Notes: generated from the letters alone by a model not told the origin. A stretch of DNA of 64,000 nt from Streptomyces kaniharaensis (GCF_009569385.1 NZ_WBOF01000001.1:1240001-1304000); one strand, 5' to 3'; counted from the stretch's first letter, positions 21,609 through 33,487 are shown. Program-made: numbers and translations.

Positions 21609-22760
21609 TTACAGCTCCTGACTGGCTGCGCGCGCGAAGCACGCACGCGCATCGGACGGGGTGGGCGGCCAGAGGGCGGCGCGGACGGCGGCCAGGAAGG
21701 CGTCGTTCTCGGCGGGCGTCCCGGCGGTGACGCGCAGCCACCCGGGGACGCCGTTGTCGCGGACCAGGACGCCCTGGTCGAGGATGGCCTGCCAGACCGC
21801 GTGGGTGTCGGCGAAGCGGCCGAACTGGACGAAGTTGGCGTCCGAGTCGGTCACCTCCAGGCCGAGCCCGCGCAGCGCGTCCACCAGCCGGTCACGCTCC
21901 TCCTTGAGCCGGCCGACGTACCCGAGCAGGGTGTCGGTGTACTCCAGGCAGGCCAGCGCGGTGGCCTGGGTGACGGCCGACAGGTGGTACGGCAGCCGGA
22001 CCAGCTGTACCGCGTCCACCACGGCCGGGTCGGCCGCGAGGTAGCCCAGACGCAGCCCGGCCGCGCCGAAAGCCTTGGACATGGTGCGGCTGACCACCAG
22101 GTTGGGGCGGCCCTCGATCAACGGCAGCAGCGAGGCGCGGTGCGAGAACTCGACGTAGGCCTCGTCGACGACGACCAGGCTGGGCCGGGCGGCCTGCGCG
22201 GCCTCGTACAGCTTCAGCACGGTGTCCGCGGCGACGGCGGTGCCGGTCGGGTTGTTCGGCGAGCAGATGAAGACCACGTTCGGCCGGTGCTCGGCGATCG
22301 CGGCGACGGCGGCGTCGACGTCGATGGTGAAGTCGGCGTTGCGCGGGCCGGAGATCCACTCGGTGCCGGTGCCCCGGGAGATCAGGGCGTGCATCGAGTA
22401 CGAGGGCTCGAAGCCGAGCGCGCTGCGGCCGGGGCCGCCGAAGGTCTGGAGGAGCTGCTGAAGCACCTCGTTCGAGCCGTTGGCGGCCCAGACCTGGGCG
22501 CGCTCGACCGGGAAGCCGGTGGTGCGGGTCAGGTAGGCGGCCAGGCCGTCGCGCAGCTCGACCGCGTCCCGGTCGGGGTAGCGGTTGAGGTTGCGGGCGG
22601 CCTCGGCGACGCGCTCGGCGATCCGGGCGACCAGCTCCTCGGGGAGCGGGTACGGGTTCTCGTTGGTGTTCAGCTGGACGGGCACGTCCAACTGCGGTGC
22701 GCCGTACGGGGACTGGCCGCGCAGCTCGTCCCGGACGGGGAGGTCGTCGATGGCGGTCAC
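21609..22760 (-). CDS. hisC: Histidinol-phosphate aminotransferase
   Basis: HisC transfers an amino group from glutamate to imidazole-acetol phosphate. The 383-residue class I/II PLP enzyme has [11 protein letters not shown] at the substrate entrance, [30 protein letters not shown] and the PLP Lys in [17 protein letters not shown]. The C-terminal Arg region ends [13 protein letters not shown]. The GTG start overlaps hisD's stop by 4 nt. Confidence 0.95.
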   Translation of the reverse strand: MTAIDDLPVRDELRGQSPYGAPQLDVPVQLNTNENPYPLPEELVARIAERVAEAARNLNRYPDRDAVELRDGLAAYLTRTTGFPVERAQVWAANGSNEVLQQLLQTFGGPGRSALGFEPSYSMHALISRGTGTEWISGPRNADFTIDVDAAVAAIAEHRPNVVFICSPNNPTGTAVAADTVLKLYEAAQAARPSLVVVDEAYVEFSHRASLLPLIEGRPNLVVSRTMSKAFGAAGLRLGYLAADPAVVDAVQLVRLPYHLSAVTQATALACLEYTDTLLGYVGRLKEERDRLVDALRGLGLEVTDSDANFVQFGRFADTHAVWQAILDQGVLVRDNGVPGWLRVTAGTPAENDAFLAAVRAALWPPTPSDARACFARAASQEL

Positions 22761-24091
22761 GAGGTGGGCACCGTCCAGTCGCTGTGCCAGTTCCGTTCGT
22801 CTCCGACGAAACGTGCCTTGATCGCGTCGCCGTGGCCCGGGAGGTCCTCGGCGTTGGCGAGGTTGACCACGTGCGCGGCGACGTCCGCGAGTGCGTCCCG
22901 GTCGTACTCGACGACCTGGACGCCGCGCAGGAAGGTCTGCACGGACAGGCCGGAGGAGTGGCAGGCGCAGCCGCCGGTGGGCAGCACGTGGTTGGAGCCG
23001 GCCGCGTAGTCGCCCAGCGACACCGGCGTCCAGCGGCCGATGAAGATCGCGCCGGCGTTGCGGACCCCGGCCGCCACCGCGTGGGCGTCCCGGGTCTGGA
23101 TCTCCAGGTGCTCGGCGGCGTAGGCGTTGACGACGGCGAGGCCCTGCTCCAGGTCGTCGACCAGGATGATGCCGGACTGCCGGCCGCCCAGCGCCTCGGC
23201 CACCCGCTCGCTGTGCTTGGTCTTCGCGACCTGCACGGCCAGCTCGGCCTCGACCGCGTCGGCCAGCGCCACGGAGTCGGTGACCAGCACCGAGCCGGAG
23301 GTGGGGCCGTGCTCGGCCTGGCTGATCAGGTCGGCGGCGACGTCGCTGGGCAGCGCGCTGTCGTCGGCGAGGACGGCGATCTCGGTCGGGCCGGCCTCGG
23401 AGTCGATGCCGATCCGGCCGGCGAACAGCCGCTTGGCGGCGGCCACGTAGATGTTGCCCGGGCCGGTGACCATGTTCACCGGCGCGCACTCCTCGGTGCC
23501 GAGGGCGAACATCGCGACCGCCTGGGCACCGCCGACGGAGTACACCTCGTCGACGCCGAGCAGCGCGCAGGCCGCCAGGATCGTCGGGTGCACCCGGCCG
23601 CCGAACTCTTTCTGCGGCGGGGACGTCACCGCGATGCCCCGCACGCCCGCCTCCTGGGCCGGCACCACGTTCATCACCACGGACGACGGGTACACCGCCA
23701 GCCCGCCCGGCACGTACAGGCCGACCCGGTCCACCGGCACCCAGCGCTGGGTGACCGTGCCGCCCGGCACCACCTGCGTGGTGTGCCCGGTGCGGCGCTG
23801 GTCGGCGTGGACGGCCCGGGCCCGGCGGATCGACTCCTCCAGCGCGGCCCGCACCTTCGGGTCCAGCTCCGCCAGGGCCTCGGCCAGCTGCTCGGCGGGC
23901 ACCCGGGTGGACTCCAGCCGCACGCCGTCGAAGCGCTCGGTGATCTCGATCAGCGCCGCGACCCCGCGATGGTGTACGTCCTCGGCGATCGGCCGCACCT
24001 TCTCCAGGGCGGCCGCCACGTCGAACTCGGCACGGGGCAGCAGGTCACGCGGGTCGTCCAGCGATCCGCGGAGGTCGATTCGAGAGATCAC
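22757..24091 (-). CDS. hisD: Histidinol dehydrogenase
   Basis: HisD oxidises histidinol to histidine in two NAD-dependent steps using a bound zinc ion. The 444-residue protein has [53 protein letters not shown], and the His/Asp segment [10 protein letters not shown] near the end. It is the first gene of hisDCB-orf-hisH-priA-ridA-hisF. The GTG at 24091 lacks a Shine-Dalgarno at normal spacing, and a TACACT box ends 6 nt upstream, suggesting a leaderless mRNA. Confidence 0.95.
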   Translation of the reverse strand: MISRIDLRGSLDDPRDLLPRAEFDVAAALEKVRPIAEDVHHRGVAALIEITERFDGVRLESTRVPAEQLAEALAELDPKVRAALEESIRRARAVHADQRRTGHTTQVVPGGTVTQRWVPVDRVGLYVPGGLAVYPSSVVMNVVPAQEAGVRGIAVTSPPQKEFGGRVHPTILAACALLGVDEVYSVGGAQAVAMFALGTEECAPVNMVTGPGNIYVAAAKRLFAGRIGIDSEAGPTEIAVLADDSALPSDVAADLISQAEHGPTSGSVLVTDSVALADAVEAELAVQVAKTKHSERVAEALGGRQSGIILVDDLEQGLAVVNAYAAEHLEIQTRDAHAVAAGVRNAGAIFIGRWTPVSLGDYAAGSNHVLPTGGCACHSSGLSVQTFLRGVQVVEYDRDALADVAAHVVNLANAEDLPGHGDAIKARFVGDERNWHSDWTVPTS

Positions 24092-24097
24092 GCCCCC

Positions 24098-24103
24098 AGT
24101 GTA
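24098..24103 (-). promoter_or_regulatory. Predicted -10 box of the his operon (leaderless)
   Basis: On the minus strand TACACT fits TAnnnT and is followed by GGGGGC and then the hisD GTG, so transcription would begin at or next to the start codon. A matching -35 is weak (GACCAG or GGGACC at 17-19 nt spacing). Confidence 0.45.
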
Positions 24104-24180
24104 AGGAGTGGCCGGAATCGCTGGTCCCGCATTTCAGTCCGTGATACGAAAGGCGAGACGGCCGGGGGACGGGGGAAACC

Positions 24181-25758
24181 ATGGTGGAACAGGCGCCGGA
24201 AGACTGGACGAAGACCGAGCGAGAGCTCTGGGAGGCCTTCCGCCAGGGCGACGTGTTCGACCGGCGAAGCCGCGACAGCGACGAGGACGACCCCTTCGGC
24301 AGCGCCGTCTGGGGCACCGAGCGCACCGTCCGCGCCGAGGTGCTGGCCCGGCTGCTGCTGGCCGGCCCGGACGCGGCCCCCGGCCGGGTCTCCTCGCTGC
24401 GGATGAACGGCGTGAACGTCACCGGCGCGCTCAACCTGGCCGGCGGCCGCATCAACCAGTACGTCGAGCTGTACGGCTGCCGCTTCGAGCACAAGATCCT
24501 CATCTCCGAGGCCGAGGCCAGCACGCTGCGGTTCGTCGACTGCCTGATCCCCCGGCTGGAGGCCTCCCGGCTGGCCACCACCGGCGACCTCCACCTGGCC
24601 CGCTGCCGGATCCCCGAGGGCATCCGGCTGACCGACGCCAAGATCGGCACCGACCTGCTGCTCAACCAGACCGTCCTCGAATGCGACCGCTACGGCCGCG
24701 CGATCTCGGCCGACGGGATGTCCGTCCACCAGGACTTCGAGGCCGACCGGCTCGAGGTCCACGGCGAGCTGAGCCTGCGCACGGCCCGGATCGGCGGCCG
24801 GCTCTCGCTGCGCGGCGCCCAGCTGCACGCCGTCCCGCAGAACCGCATCTGCCTCAACGCCGTCCGGATCACCGTCGGCCACACCTGCTACCTCACCGGC
24901 TCCCCCGACGCCGGCTGGTACGGCTCCCGCAGCTACTACGGCTCCGGCTACGGCCAGGCGGCTCCGCCCGGCGCCGCCAGCACTCCGTTCCGCGCCCACG
25001 GCCAGGTGCGGCTGTCCGACGCCCGGTTCGACGGCGCCCTGCTGATCTCCGGCGAGTTCCACCTGGAGGGCGACGACGAGCTCTCCCTGCGCCGCATCCA
25101 CACCCCCGAGCTGCGCTTCACCTGCCGGATCCGCCCCACCGGCACCGTCTCGCTCTCCCGCGCCCGGATCGGCAACCTCGTCGACACCCCGGACGCCTGG
25201 CCGCACGGCAAGCACCTCGGCCTCACCGGCTTCGTCTACGAGGTCCTGCGCCCCGTCGCGCCGTTCACCGTCCAGCAGCGGATCGCCTGGCTGGAAGGCT
25301 CCTCGGTGGACTTCCAGCCCGAGTCCTACGAGCAGCTCGCCGCCGCCCTGCGCCGCGACGGCGCCGACGACGACGCCCGCGAGGTGCTCTACGCCAAGCA
25401 GCGCCGCCGCCGTCAGACCCTCCCGCTGCCCGCCCGGATCTGGGGCCAGGTCCAGGACGTCACCGTCGGCTACGGCTTCCGACCCGGCCGGGCCGCCCTC
25501 TGGCTGCTGCTCGCCTGGGCCCTCGGCAGCATCTACTTCGCCACCCACCCGCTGGAGCCGCTCAAGGAGGACGAGCACCCGCACTGGAACCCGGTGCTGT
25601 ACACGCTCAACCAGCTCCTGCCGATCGTCGACCTCAACCAGGGGGCCTGGAATCCGGGCGGCCTCACGCAGTGGATCTCCGCCGGACTCGTCGTCGTCGG
25701 CTGGCTGCTCGCCACCACCGTCGTCGCCGGCGCCACGCGGATGCTCCAGCGCGGATGA
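24181..25758 (+). CDS. Pentapeptide/bactofilin-like repeat membrane protein
   Basis: A 525-residue protein. Residues of roughly 75-370 form a long run of short beta repeats with recurring L-x-L/A-x-I-x-G spacing (for example VTGALNLAGGRI, DLHLARCRIPEGI, GELSLRTARIGGRL), suggesting a beta-helix. The C-terminus has two hydrophobic segments (about residues 440-458 and 499-517). Streptomycete relatives are often labelled membrane-associated oxidoreductase; I see no redox or nucleotide motif to support that. A Gly/Ser/Tyr-rich insert lies in the middle of the repeats. It is divergent from hisD. Confidence 0.7.
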   Translation: MVEQAPEDWTKTERELWEAFRQGDVFDRRSRDSDEDDPFGSAVWGTERTVRAEVLARLLLAGPDAAPGRVSSLRMNGVNVTGALNLAGGRINQYVELYGCRFEHKILISEAEASTLRFVDCLIPRLEASRLATTGDLHLARCRIPEGIRLTDAKIGTDLLLNQTVLECDRYGRAISADGMSVHQDFEADRLEVHGELSLRTARIGGRLSLRGAQLHAVPQNRICLNAVRITVGHTCYLTGSPDAGWYGSRSYYGSGYGQAAPPGAASTPFRAHGQVRLSDARFDGALLISGEFHLEGDDELSLRRIHTPELRFTCRIRPTGTVSLSRARIGNLVDTPDAWPHGKHLGLTGFVYEVLRPVAPFTVQQRIAWLEGSSVDFQPESYEQLAAALRRDGADDDAREVLYAKQRRRRQTLPLPARIWGQVQDVTVGYGFRPGRAALWLLLAWALGSIYFATHPLEPLKEDEHPHWNPVLYTLNQLLPIVDLNQGAWNPGGLTQWISAGLVVVGWLLATTVVAGATRMLQRG

Positions 25759-25813
25759 CGCCGATGAGCCCGCGACGCCGTTAACCCCGCGACAAGGCCG
25801 GGGTCCGGGGAAC

Positions 25814-25819
25814 TACGCT
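25814..25819 (+). promoter_or_regulatory. Predicted -10 box of the LON-domain gene (leaderless)
   Basis: TACGCT is followed by 7 nt and then the GTG start codon at 25827, with no Shine-Dalgarno between. A GCGACA sequence 19 nt upstream could act as a weak -35. Confidence 0.4.
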
Positions 25820-25826
25820 GTGCGCC

Positions 25827-26555
25827 GTGACAGAACGGCTACCGCTCTTCCCGCTGAACACCGTGCTCTATCCGGGCCTGGTGCTGCCCCTGAACGTCTT
25901 CGAGGAGCGTTACCGCCGTCTCGTCGCCGACCTGCTCGACCACCCCGAGGACGAGCCGCGCCGCTTCGGCGTGCTCGCCATCAAGGACGGCCGCGAGGTC
26001 GCCCCGGTCCGCCCCGACGACGGCCCGGCCGGGCCGCTCGACGGCCTCGGCACCGTCACCGGGGACCCGCTGGAGGCGATCCACCACGTCGGCTGCGTCG
26101 CCGACATCGCCTCCGTCCAGGACCAGCCCGACGGCCGCTACGAACTCCTCGTCACCGGCACCACCCGGTTCGTGCTCCGCTCCGTCGACACCTCCGGCCC
26201 GTACCTGACCGGCGAGATCCAGCCGATCGAGGAGCGCCCCGGCGAGGGCTCCGGCGCGCTCGCCTCCGAGGTCGAACGGGCCTTCCGCAGCTACCAGAAG
26301 CGCCTCGCGGGCGCCCGCGAGGCCAGCACCGTCGGCCGTCAGGAACTCCCGGACGACCCGCAGGTGCTCTCCTACCTGGTCGCCGCCGCCTCCGTCTTCG
26401 AGACCTCGATCAAGCAGCAGCTGCTGGCCTGCCCCGACACCGCCCAGCGGCTGCGCACCGAACTCGACCTGCTGCGCCGCGAGACCGCCGTCCTCAGCTG
26501 GCTGCCGTCACTGCCCGCGGTCGACCTCACCCGCCAGTCGTTCAGCCCCAACTGA
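25827..26555 (+). CDS. LON peptidase substrate-binding-domain protein
   Basis: A 242-residue stand-alone LON N-terminal domain without the ATPase or protease parts. It begins TERLPLFPLNTVLYPGLVLPLNVFEERYR, of which PLFPLNTVLYPG is the family hallmark, and continues with FGVLAIKDGRE and the helical C-terminal half ending in LSWLPSLPAVDL. Its role is unknown; the domain fold resembles CRBN/LON substrate binding. A YbaK-type deacylase gene starts 14 nt downstream, so the two are likely co-transcribed. Confidence 0.88.
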   Translation: MTERLPLFPLNTVLYPGLVLPLNVFEERYRRLVADLLDHPEDEPRRFGVLAIKDGREVAPVRPDDGPAGPLDGLGTVTGDPLEAIHHVGCVADIASVQDQPDGRYELLVTGTTRFVLRSVDTSGPYLTGEIQPIEERPGEGSGALASEVERAFRSYQKRLAGAREASTVGRQELPDDPQVLSYLVAAASVFETSIKQQLLACPDTAQRLRTELDLLRRETAVLSWLPSLPAVDLTRQSFSPN

Positions 26556-26569
26556 CTCCGGAGGCACCC

Positions 26570-27064
26570 GTGGCGAAGAAGCCGAAAAAGGGCGGCCAGG
26601 GCACGCCCGCGACCGTCGCCCTGGAGACCGCCGCCGTCCCGTTCACCGTGCACGCCTACGAGCACGACCCGGCCGCGGCCTCGTACGGCGGCGAGGCCGC
26701 CGAGGCGCTGGGCGTCCCCGCCGACCGGGTCTTCAAGACGCTGGTCGCCGACGTGGACGGCGTCCTCACCGTCGGCGTGGTCCCGGTGGCCGGCCAGCTC
26801 GACCTCAAGGCCCTCGCCGCCGCCGTCGGCGGCAAGCGCGCCGCCATGGCGGACCCGGCCGCCGCCGAGCGCAGCAGTGGCTACGTCCGTGGCGGCATCT
26901 CGCCGCTGGGCCAGCGCCGCCCCCTCCGTACGGTCGTCGACGCCGGCGCCCTGGCCCACCCGACGGTCTACGTCTCCGCCGGCCGCCGCGGCCTGGAGGT
27001 CGAGCTCTCCCCCGGCGACCTCATCACCCTCACCAACGCCCGGACCGCCCCCATCGCCCGCTGA
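26570..27064 (+). CDS. ybaK: YbaK-family aminoacyl-tRNA deacylase (Cys-tRNA(Pro) type)
   Basis: A 164-residue trans-editing domain that removes mischarged amino acids, typically Cys from tRNA-Pro. Features are the N-terminal TPATVALETAAVPFTVHAYEHDP, the conserved Lys in DRVFKTLVADVDG, VVPVAGQLDLKALA, and the Gly-Gly-Ile-Ser-Pro-Leu-Gly motif GGISPLGQ. The GTG start has GGAGG 5 nt upstream. Length is normal for YbaK. Confidence 0.88.
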   Translation: MAKKPKKGGQGTPATVALETAAVPFTVHAYEHDPAAASYGGEAAEALGVPADRVFKTLVADVDGVLTVGVVPVAGQLDLKALAAAVGGKRAAMADPAAAERSSGYVRGGISPLGQRRPLRTVVDAGALAHPTVYVSAGRRGLEVELSPGDLITLTNARTAPIAR

Positions 27065-27094
27065 CCGCGAACCGGGAGGTGCCGCGACGCTGTC

Positions 27095-27892
27095 TCAGCT
27101 CCGCGTCGTCCCGTCCTCGGGCTGCTCCGGCGCGACCCCGTTCACGGGAGCCTGCCCGGTCACGGGTACCTGCCCATCCACGGCAGCCTGCCCCGACGGC
27201 CCCGCCCAGTACGGCGGCGGGTCCTCCTCGCGCTTGCCGAACGCCGCGGACAGCACGAGCAGCACCACCATCGCCGCCATCGGCCACGCCAGCAGGGCGC
27301 TGTGCGCCCCCAGATCGATGTCCGCGGTGAAATGCCCGCCGTTGCCGACCCGTCGGGCCTCCGCGATGAGGTTGTCGCTCGGCCCGAGCCACCGCCCCAG
27401 CCGCCAGGCGCCCAGCGAGCCGAGCAGGCCGCCGATGGTCAGCCCGACCGCGACCGCGATGCCGCCGCCCCGGCGCCGGGTGACGAGAAACGCCCCGAGC
27501 GCCGTCACGATCCCCATGCCCAGCCCGATCAGGACGAAGACCGCGTCGGCCCCGGCCCGCTGCTCCCCCTCGGGGTCCACGTACAGGATCCGGTCCCGGT
27601 CGACGACCAGCGGAACCTTGGGCGCCAGCCAGGCCCACAGCCCGGCCATGACCAGCCCCAGGAGGATGCACGCGAGCACCGTGCCGGCTCCGACCCGCAG
27701 CTCCGGCAGCAGCCGCTGCGGCAGCGAGGGCGCCGGCTCCGCGGGCCGGCCCAGCTCCGCCGGCAGCGGCGGAACCGCCCCGCCGTCCGGGGCCGGCGGC
27801 GGCGCGAACGGGTCGGTGGCGGTGTCCGGCACCGCGTGCACGTCGGCGCGGGTGGGATCCGGAGGTGTGTTCGGTACGGTCACAGGCCCCAT
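27095..27892 (-). CDS. DUF2567 membrane protein
   Basis: A 265-residue protein with a Pro/Ala-rich N-terminal tail (about 55 residues), then four hydrophobic segments (TVLACILLGLVMAGLWAWLAP, AVFVLIGLGMGIVTALGAFL, GGIAVAVGLTIGGLLGS and LAWPMAAMVVLLVLSA), and a Pro/Gly/Val-rich tail. Between the first two segments is the family-like DRDRILYVDPEGEQRAGADAVF. Function is unknown. It precedes, on the same strand, no obvious partner; the ABC permease gene ends 56 nt upstream. Confidence 0.75.
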   Translation of the reverse strand: MGPVTVPNTPPDPTRADVHAVPDTATDPFAPPPAPDGGAVPPLPAELGRPAEPAPSLPQRLLPELRVGAGTVLACILLGLVMAGLWAWLAPKVPLVVDRDRILYVDPEGEQRAGADAVFVLIGLGMGIVTALGAFLVTRRRGGGIAVAVGLTIGGLLGSLGAWRLGRWLGPSDNLIAEARRVGNGGHFTADIDLGAHSALLAWPMAAMVVLLVLSAAFGKREEDPPPYWAGPSGQAAVDGQVPVTGQAPVNGVAPEQPEDGTTRS

Positions 27893-27948
27893 CGTTTCAC
27901 GATCGTGCCCCGGACGAGCCCTCCACCCGTACCCCGCGACGCCCGCGG

Positions 27949-28764
27949 CTAGCGGGAGACGGCCCGCCGGTACGCCCAGGTTGCGATCGCCAGCGACACC
28001 ACGCCGACGCCCGCGCAGACCGCCAGGTCACCGGCCACCAGCACCCAGTCCGGGTCGGCCGTGAACGTACGGGCGAAGGCCTCCACGCCGTACGTCGAGG
28101 GCAGCAGGTCGCGCAGCCACAGCACCGGCTGCGGCAGGTGGTCGACGGGCAGCACCCCGAGCAGCAGCGCCGCCGACATGCCGAGCTGCCCGAGCATGGT
28201 GGCGATCTCCTGGCGCGGCGCGAGCAGCCCGCAGGCGGCGCCCAGTCCGGACAGCGCCGCGCCCGCGAGCGGGACGACCGCCAGCAGCACCCACAGCTGC
28301 CCGACCGGCAGCCCGAACATCACCGCGCCCACGGCCGCCGTCACCGCCGTGCCCGGCAGGGTGAACGACGCGTACGCGCCCGCCGCGCCGAGCACCACGG
28401 AGGCGGCCGGGACGGGCAGCGTCGCGTAGTGGTCGAGCCCGCCGGTGGCACGGAGCTTCCCGAAGTACTGGGCGAGCAGGTTCAGCGCGACGAACGCCAC
28501 GACCAGCACGCTCGACCCGGCGACGACCGACCGCGCCGCCGAGGTCTGACCGCCGTCCACGACGCCCCGCATCATCACCAGGATGCCGAGGGACTGGAAG
28601 GTCGCCACGAACAGCAGCGGGATACGCGCCACACGGGCCCGGGCGAGCTGGGCCCGGTAGACGGCGGCGAGGGCGGGCAGCAGCCGGGCGGCGGGGGCGA
28701 GCGGGAAGGGTGCGCCGCCCGCGTCGGGGGCGGCGGCCTGCGGCGGCACCGAGAGCAGTGTCAC
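27949..28764 (-). CDS. ABC-2-type transporter permease
   Basis: A 271-residue membrane protein with six predicted membrane segments, for example SVVAGSSVLVVAFVALNLLA, VVLGAAGAYASF, QLWVLLAVVPLAGAALSGLG and the last near residues 235-255. The ABC-2 signature-like stretch before the fifth segment (LPSTYGVEAFARTFT) is typical of drug-exporter permeases. It overlaps the ATPase gene by 4 nt. The substrate is unknown; the pair resembles DrrAB-type exporters. Confidence 0.87.
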   Translation of the reverse strand: MTLLSVPPQAAAPDAGGAPFPLAPAARLLPALAAVYRAQLARARVARIPLLFVATFQSLGILVMMRGVVDGGQTSAARSVVAGSSVLVVAFVALNLLAQYFGKLRATGGLDHYATLPVPAASVVLGAAGAYASFTLPGTAVTAAVGAVMFGLPVGQLWVLLAVVPLAGAALSGLGAACGLLAPRQEIATMLGQLGMSAALLLGVLPVDHLPQPVLWLRDLLPSTYGVEAFARTFTADPDWVLVAGDLAVCAGVGVVSLAIATWAYRRAVSR

Positions 28765-29759
28765 TTGGCCAGTCCTCCGTGGCGGCCGCCCAGCTTGAGG
28801 TAGGCGTCCTCAAGGCTCGGGGTGGCCAGGGTGAAGTCGTCGAGGGCGGCGAAGGCCGGGCCGGTGGTGACGGCGGCGACGAGTTCGCGGGCCTGTTCGG
28901 GGGTGGTGCGGACGGTCCAGCGGCGGCCGGTGCGCTCGGCCCGTCCGGCGAGTTCGGCGACGGCGGGGACGCTCAGCGGCGCCTCGTCCCGCCAGACCAG
29001 GTCGAGCCGGACGTCGCCGTCGACCAGGGCCTTCAGCCCGCCCGGCGTGTCGCAGGCGATCACCCGGCCCTCGTCCACCACCGCCACCCGGTCGAGCACG
29101 GTCTCCGCCTCGATGACGTTGTGGGTGACGAGCAGCACGGTGGTGCCGCGCTCGGCGCGCCGCCGGTCGACGGCGGTCCACACGGCGCGACGGGCGACGG
29201 GGTCCATGCCGGTGGTGGGCTCGTCGAGGACGAGCAGCGGCCGCTCCCCCACCAGGGTGGCGGCGAAGCAGGCGAGCCGGCGCTGGCCGCCGGAGAGCCT
29301 GGCGAGCGGCCGGTGGGCTATTGGTTCGAGGCCGAGCTCGGTGAGGACGTCGGCGGCCTCGGCGCGGGCCTGCGCGCGGCCGAGCCCACGCAGCCGTCCG
29401 GTGGTCTCGGCCGCAAGGGCGACGGTCAGCTCGTCGAGGGCGGTGGATTCCTGGCCGAGGTAGCCGAGGAGGCGGGCGGCCCGTTCGGGGTGGCGGACGA
29501 TGTCGTGGCCGAGGAGTTCGATCGAACCGGAGTCGGGCCGCAGCAGGCCGGTGAGCTGGCGGACGAGGGTGGACTTGCCGGCACCGTTGGGCCCGAGCAG
29601 CCCGAAGATCTCGCCCTGCCGGACGGTCAGGCCGATCCCGTCGTTGGCCCGGATCTCGGTGGCGGCGGCGCCGCGCCCGGTGCGGTAGGTCTTCACCAGG
29701 TCGCGTACGGCACAGCACGGCAGGGTGTCGTGCTGTACTCGTCCTGCCGTCTCGTTCAC
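28761..29759 (-). CDS. ABC transporter ATP-binding protein
   Basis: A 332-residue ATPase with Walker A GPNGAGKS, signature LSGGQRR, Walker B LLVLDEPTTGMDP and the H-loop THN. The C-terminal 90 residues form the extra domain of DrrA-type exporters. Partner permease follows with a 4-nt overlap. Probably exports a hydrophobic compound or lipid. Confidence 0.92.
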   Translation of the reverse strand: MNETAGRVQHDTLPCCAVRDLVKTYRTGRGAAATEIRANDGIGLTVRQGEIFGLLGPNGAGKSTLVRQLTGLLRPDSGSIELLGHDIVRHPERAARLLGYLGQESTALDELTVALAAETTGRLRGLGRAQARAEAADVLTELGLEPIAHRPLARLSGGQRRLACFAATLVGERPLLVLDEPTTGMDPVARRAVWTAVDRRRAERGTTVLLVTHNVIEAETVLDRVAVVDEGRVIACDTPGGLKALVDGDVRLDLVWRDEAPLSVPAVAELAGRAERTGRRWTVRTTPEQARELVAAVTTGPAFAALDDFTLATPSLEDAYLKLGGRHGGLAK

Positions 29760-29810
29760 GACCGAAGACTACGCGCTCACACGGGCGAGCCGGACAAGGG
29801 GCCCGGGCCC

Positions 29811-31064
29811 TCAGTCGTCCACGATCATGGACCCGCCGGGCACCCGGGCGGCGAGCTCCTTCCAGAACCCGGCCCGGATCGCGTAGCGGTCGTGCTCGTC
29901 GATCTGGTCGTCCTTGTGCGCGAGCAGCCCGAAGCGGGCCGCGTAGCGCAGCAGTTCGCCGTCGACGCGGTGCGGGATGCGCGGGTAGTCGGGCCAGAGC
30001 GCGGTGAGCCGTTCGACGTCGCCGAGGCGTTCGCTCCAGCGGCGGGCGAAGACCTGCCCGACCTCGTGGGCGTCGCCGCCGATGGAGGTGATGTCCTCCT
30101 CGCGGTCGGCCCAGCGCTGTTCGGCGGTGGTGAGCTGGGCGAGGGTGGGCAGGCCGTCCCCGGCGGTGACGGCGGGTTCGGGGGCGGGCCGGTCGACCCA
30201 GCCCCGGTCGGAGGACCAGCGCAGCACCGGGCCGGCGTTCGCCCCGCCGTTCACACCGTGCCCGCCGACGGCGCCGACCGACGTCAGGGCGGCGGTGCGC
30301 CCGGCGAGGTCCTTCGGGGTGGGCACGACCTTGAGCGCGGCCGCGGCCGGCTGCGGGCGCCCGTTCGCCGCGGCGGGGGCGCCGGGCGCGGGCACGACGG
30401 CGGCCGGACGGACGGGGACGGGCACGGACGGGGGCGCGACGGCGGGCGGCGCGGCGAGGATCTTGGCGATCTCCTGCGGAGGGCCCTGGCCCGGGGCGGG
30501 GAAGACGCTGGCGTTCTCGCGGAGGCTGAACGAGCCCTCGATCCACTCGCGGTCGAGGACCCGTCGCTCGTCGGCCTCGCCGACCAGGTCCTCGGACTGG
30601 TTGAAGTCGCCGTCGGCGGCCTGGAGCGCCCACAGGTGGACGGCCACGCCGTGCTCCTTGGCGGTCATCATGCCGGGCAGCAGGTCGCCGTCGCCGGTGA
30701 TCAGGACGACGTCGGCGCAGGCCCGGTTGCGGGCGAGCTCGGAGAGCTCGGCGTGCATGGCGGCGTCCACGCCCTTCTGCACCCAGCGGCCCTCCGCGCG
30801 GGTGAGGGCGCCGAGCCGGACGGTCACCCGGGGCAGTACCCGGAGCCGGCGGTGTTCGGGCATCGGGCGCCGGTCGGGGGCGGCGTCGAACCAGTAGATC
30901 CGCAGCAGCGGCAGTCCGGTCTCGGCCTCGGCGCGTTCGCGCAGCGCGGTGATCAGCGCGGTGTGGTCGACGGTGACGCGGGAGCGGGACGGGTCGCCGG
31001 CGAGCAGGCTGGCGGTGGCGCCCAGCAGGTATCCGGCGTCCACCAGGACGACACAGCGATCCAT
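29811..31064 (-). CDS. NYN-domain (PIN-like) ribonuclease family protein
   Basis: A 417-residue protein. The N-terminal NYN domain has the acidic residues of the PIN fold in CVVLVDAGYLLG, YWFDAAPDRR, KGVDAAMHAELSELA and ADVVLITGDGDLLPGM. A Pro/Ala-rich linker (about residues 215-275) leads to a C-terminal helical domain ending in SMIVDD. NYN proteins are proposed RNases; the target is unknown. AGAGGTG precedes the ATG. Confidence 0.87.
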   Translation of the reverse strand: MDRCVVLVDAGYLLGATASLLAGDPSRSRVTVDHTALITALRERAEAETGLPLLRIYWFDAAPDRRPMPEHRRLRVLPRVTVRLGALTRAEGRWVQKGVDAAMHAELSELARNRACADVVLITGDGDLLPGMMTAKEHGVAVHLWALQAADGDFNQSEDLVGEADERRVLDREWIEGSFSLRENASVFPAPGQGPPQEIAKILAAPPAVAPPSVPVPVRPAAVVPAPGAPAAANGRPQPAAAALKVVPTPKDLAGRTAALTSVGAVGGHGVNGGANAGPVLRWSSDRGWVDRPAPEPAVTAGDGLPTLAQLTTAEQRWADREEDITSIGGDAHEVGQVFARRWSERLGDVERLTALWPDYPRIPHRVDGELLRYAARFGLLAHKDDQIDEHDRYAIRAGFWKELAARVPGGSMIVDD

Positions 31065-31249
31065 CGCGCACCTCTTTCCGCTCGCCCTCTGGATCAGGAC
31101 AGGTGGGCGCGGTACGCCCTCGGCCCGGCGTGGGTGGGTGAGGGGCCCCCGCGACCGCCCGATCGTTGGCTCACCCTTTCCCCCTGGTTCGCGCGCCGAA
31201 CCCCGGGGGATGTCGCGGTCCCGCAACAGCCGGCCAGGCGGAACGCGAA

Positions 31250-31279
31250 GGCGGGCCCCGTTCGACGACGGGGCCCGCC
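31250..31279 (-). terminator. Terminator hairpin downstream of asd
   Basis: The arms ggcgggccccgt (31250-31261) and acggggcccgcc (31268-31279) pair over 12 bp with a 6-nt loop. It lies about 70 nt past the asd stop codon. The rest of the 283-nt gap to the NYN gene shows no convincing gene; it should contain the NYN promoter. Confidence 0.75.
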
Positions 31280-31347
31280 AGAGATCACGCGTGGACGTCA
31301 TGCGCCGGACGTCGCGTCCGGAGGTCGAGTCCGGGGTGTCCGGGGTG

Positions 31348-33415
<2,068 letters not shown>

Positions 33416-33453
33416 GACCACGATCTTGGGACCCGCCGATCGCCCAGGTCCAG

Positions 33454-33481
33454 TTCACATTTGTGACGCTTCTCGTAAGCT
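33454..33481 (+). promoter_or_regulatory. lysR promoter with overlapping TCACA-N2-TGTGA palindrome
   Basis: TTCACA (33454-33459) and TAAGCT (33476-33481) form a -35/-10 pair with 16-nt spacing; the lysR ATG is 6 nt past the -10, so it is probably leaderless. The palindrome TCACATTTGTGA (33455-33466) covers the -35 and faces the divergent DapA-family gene, a good place for LysR binding and autoregulation. Confidence 0.5.
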
Positions 33482-33487
33482 GAGCCG

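Noticed and set aside
31094..31288. 64-codon minus-strand frame between asd and the NYN gene
   Set aside because: It runs through the asd terminator hairpin and has low-complexity sequence.
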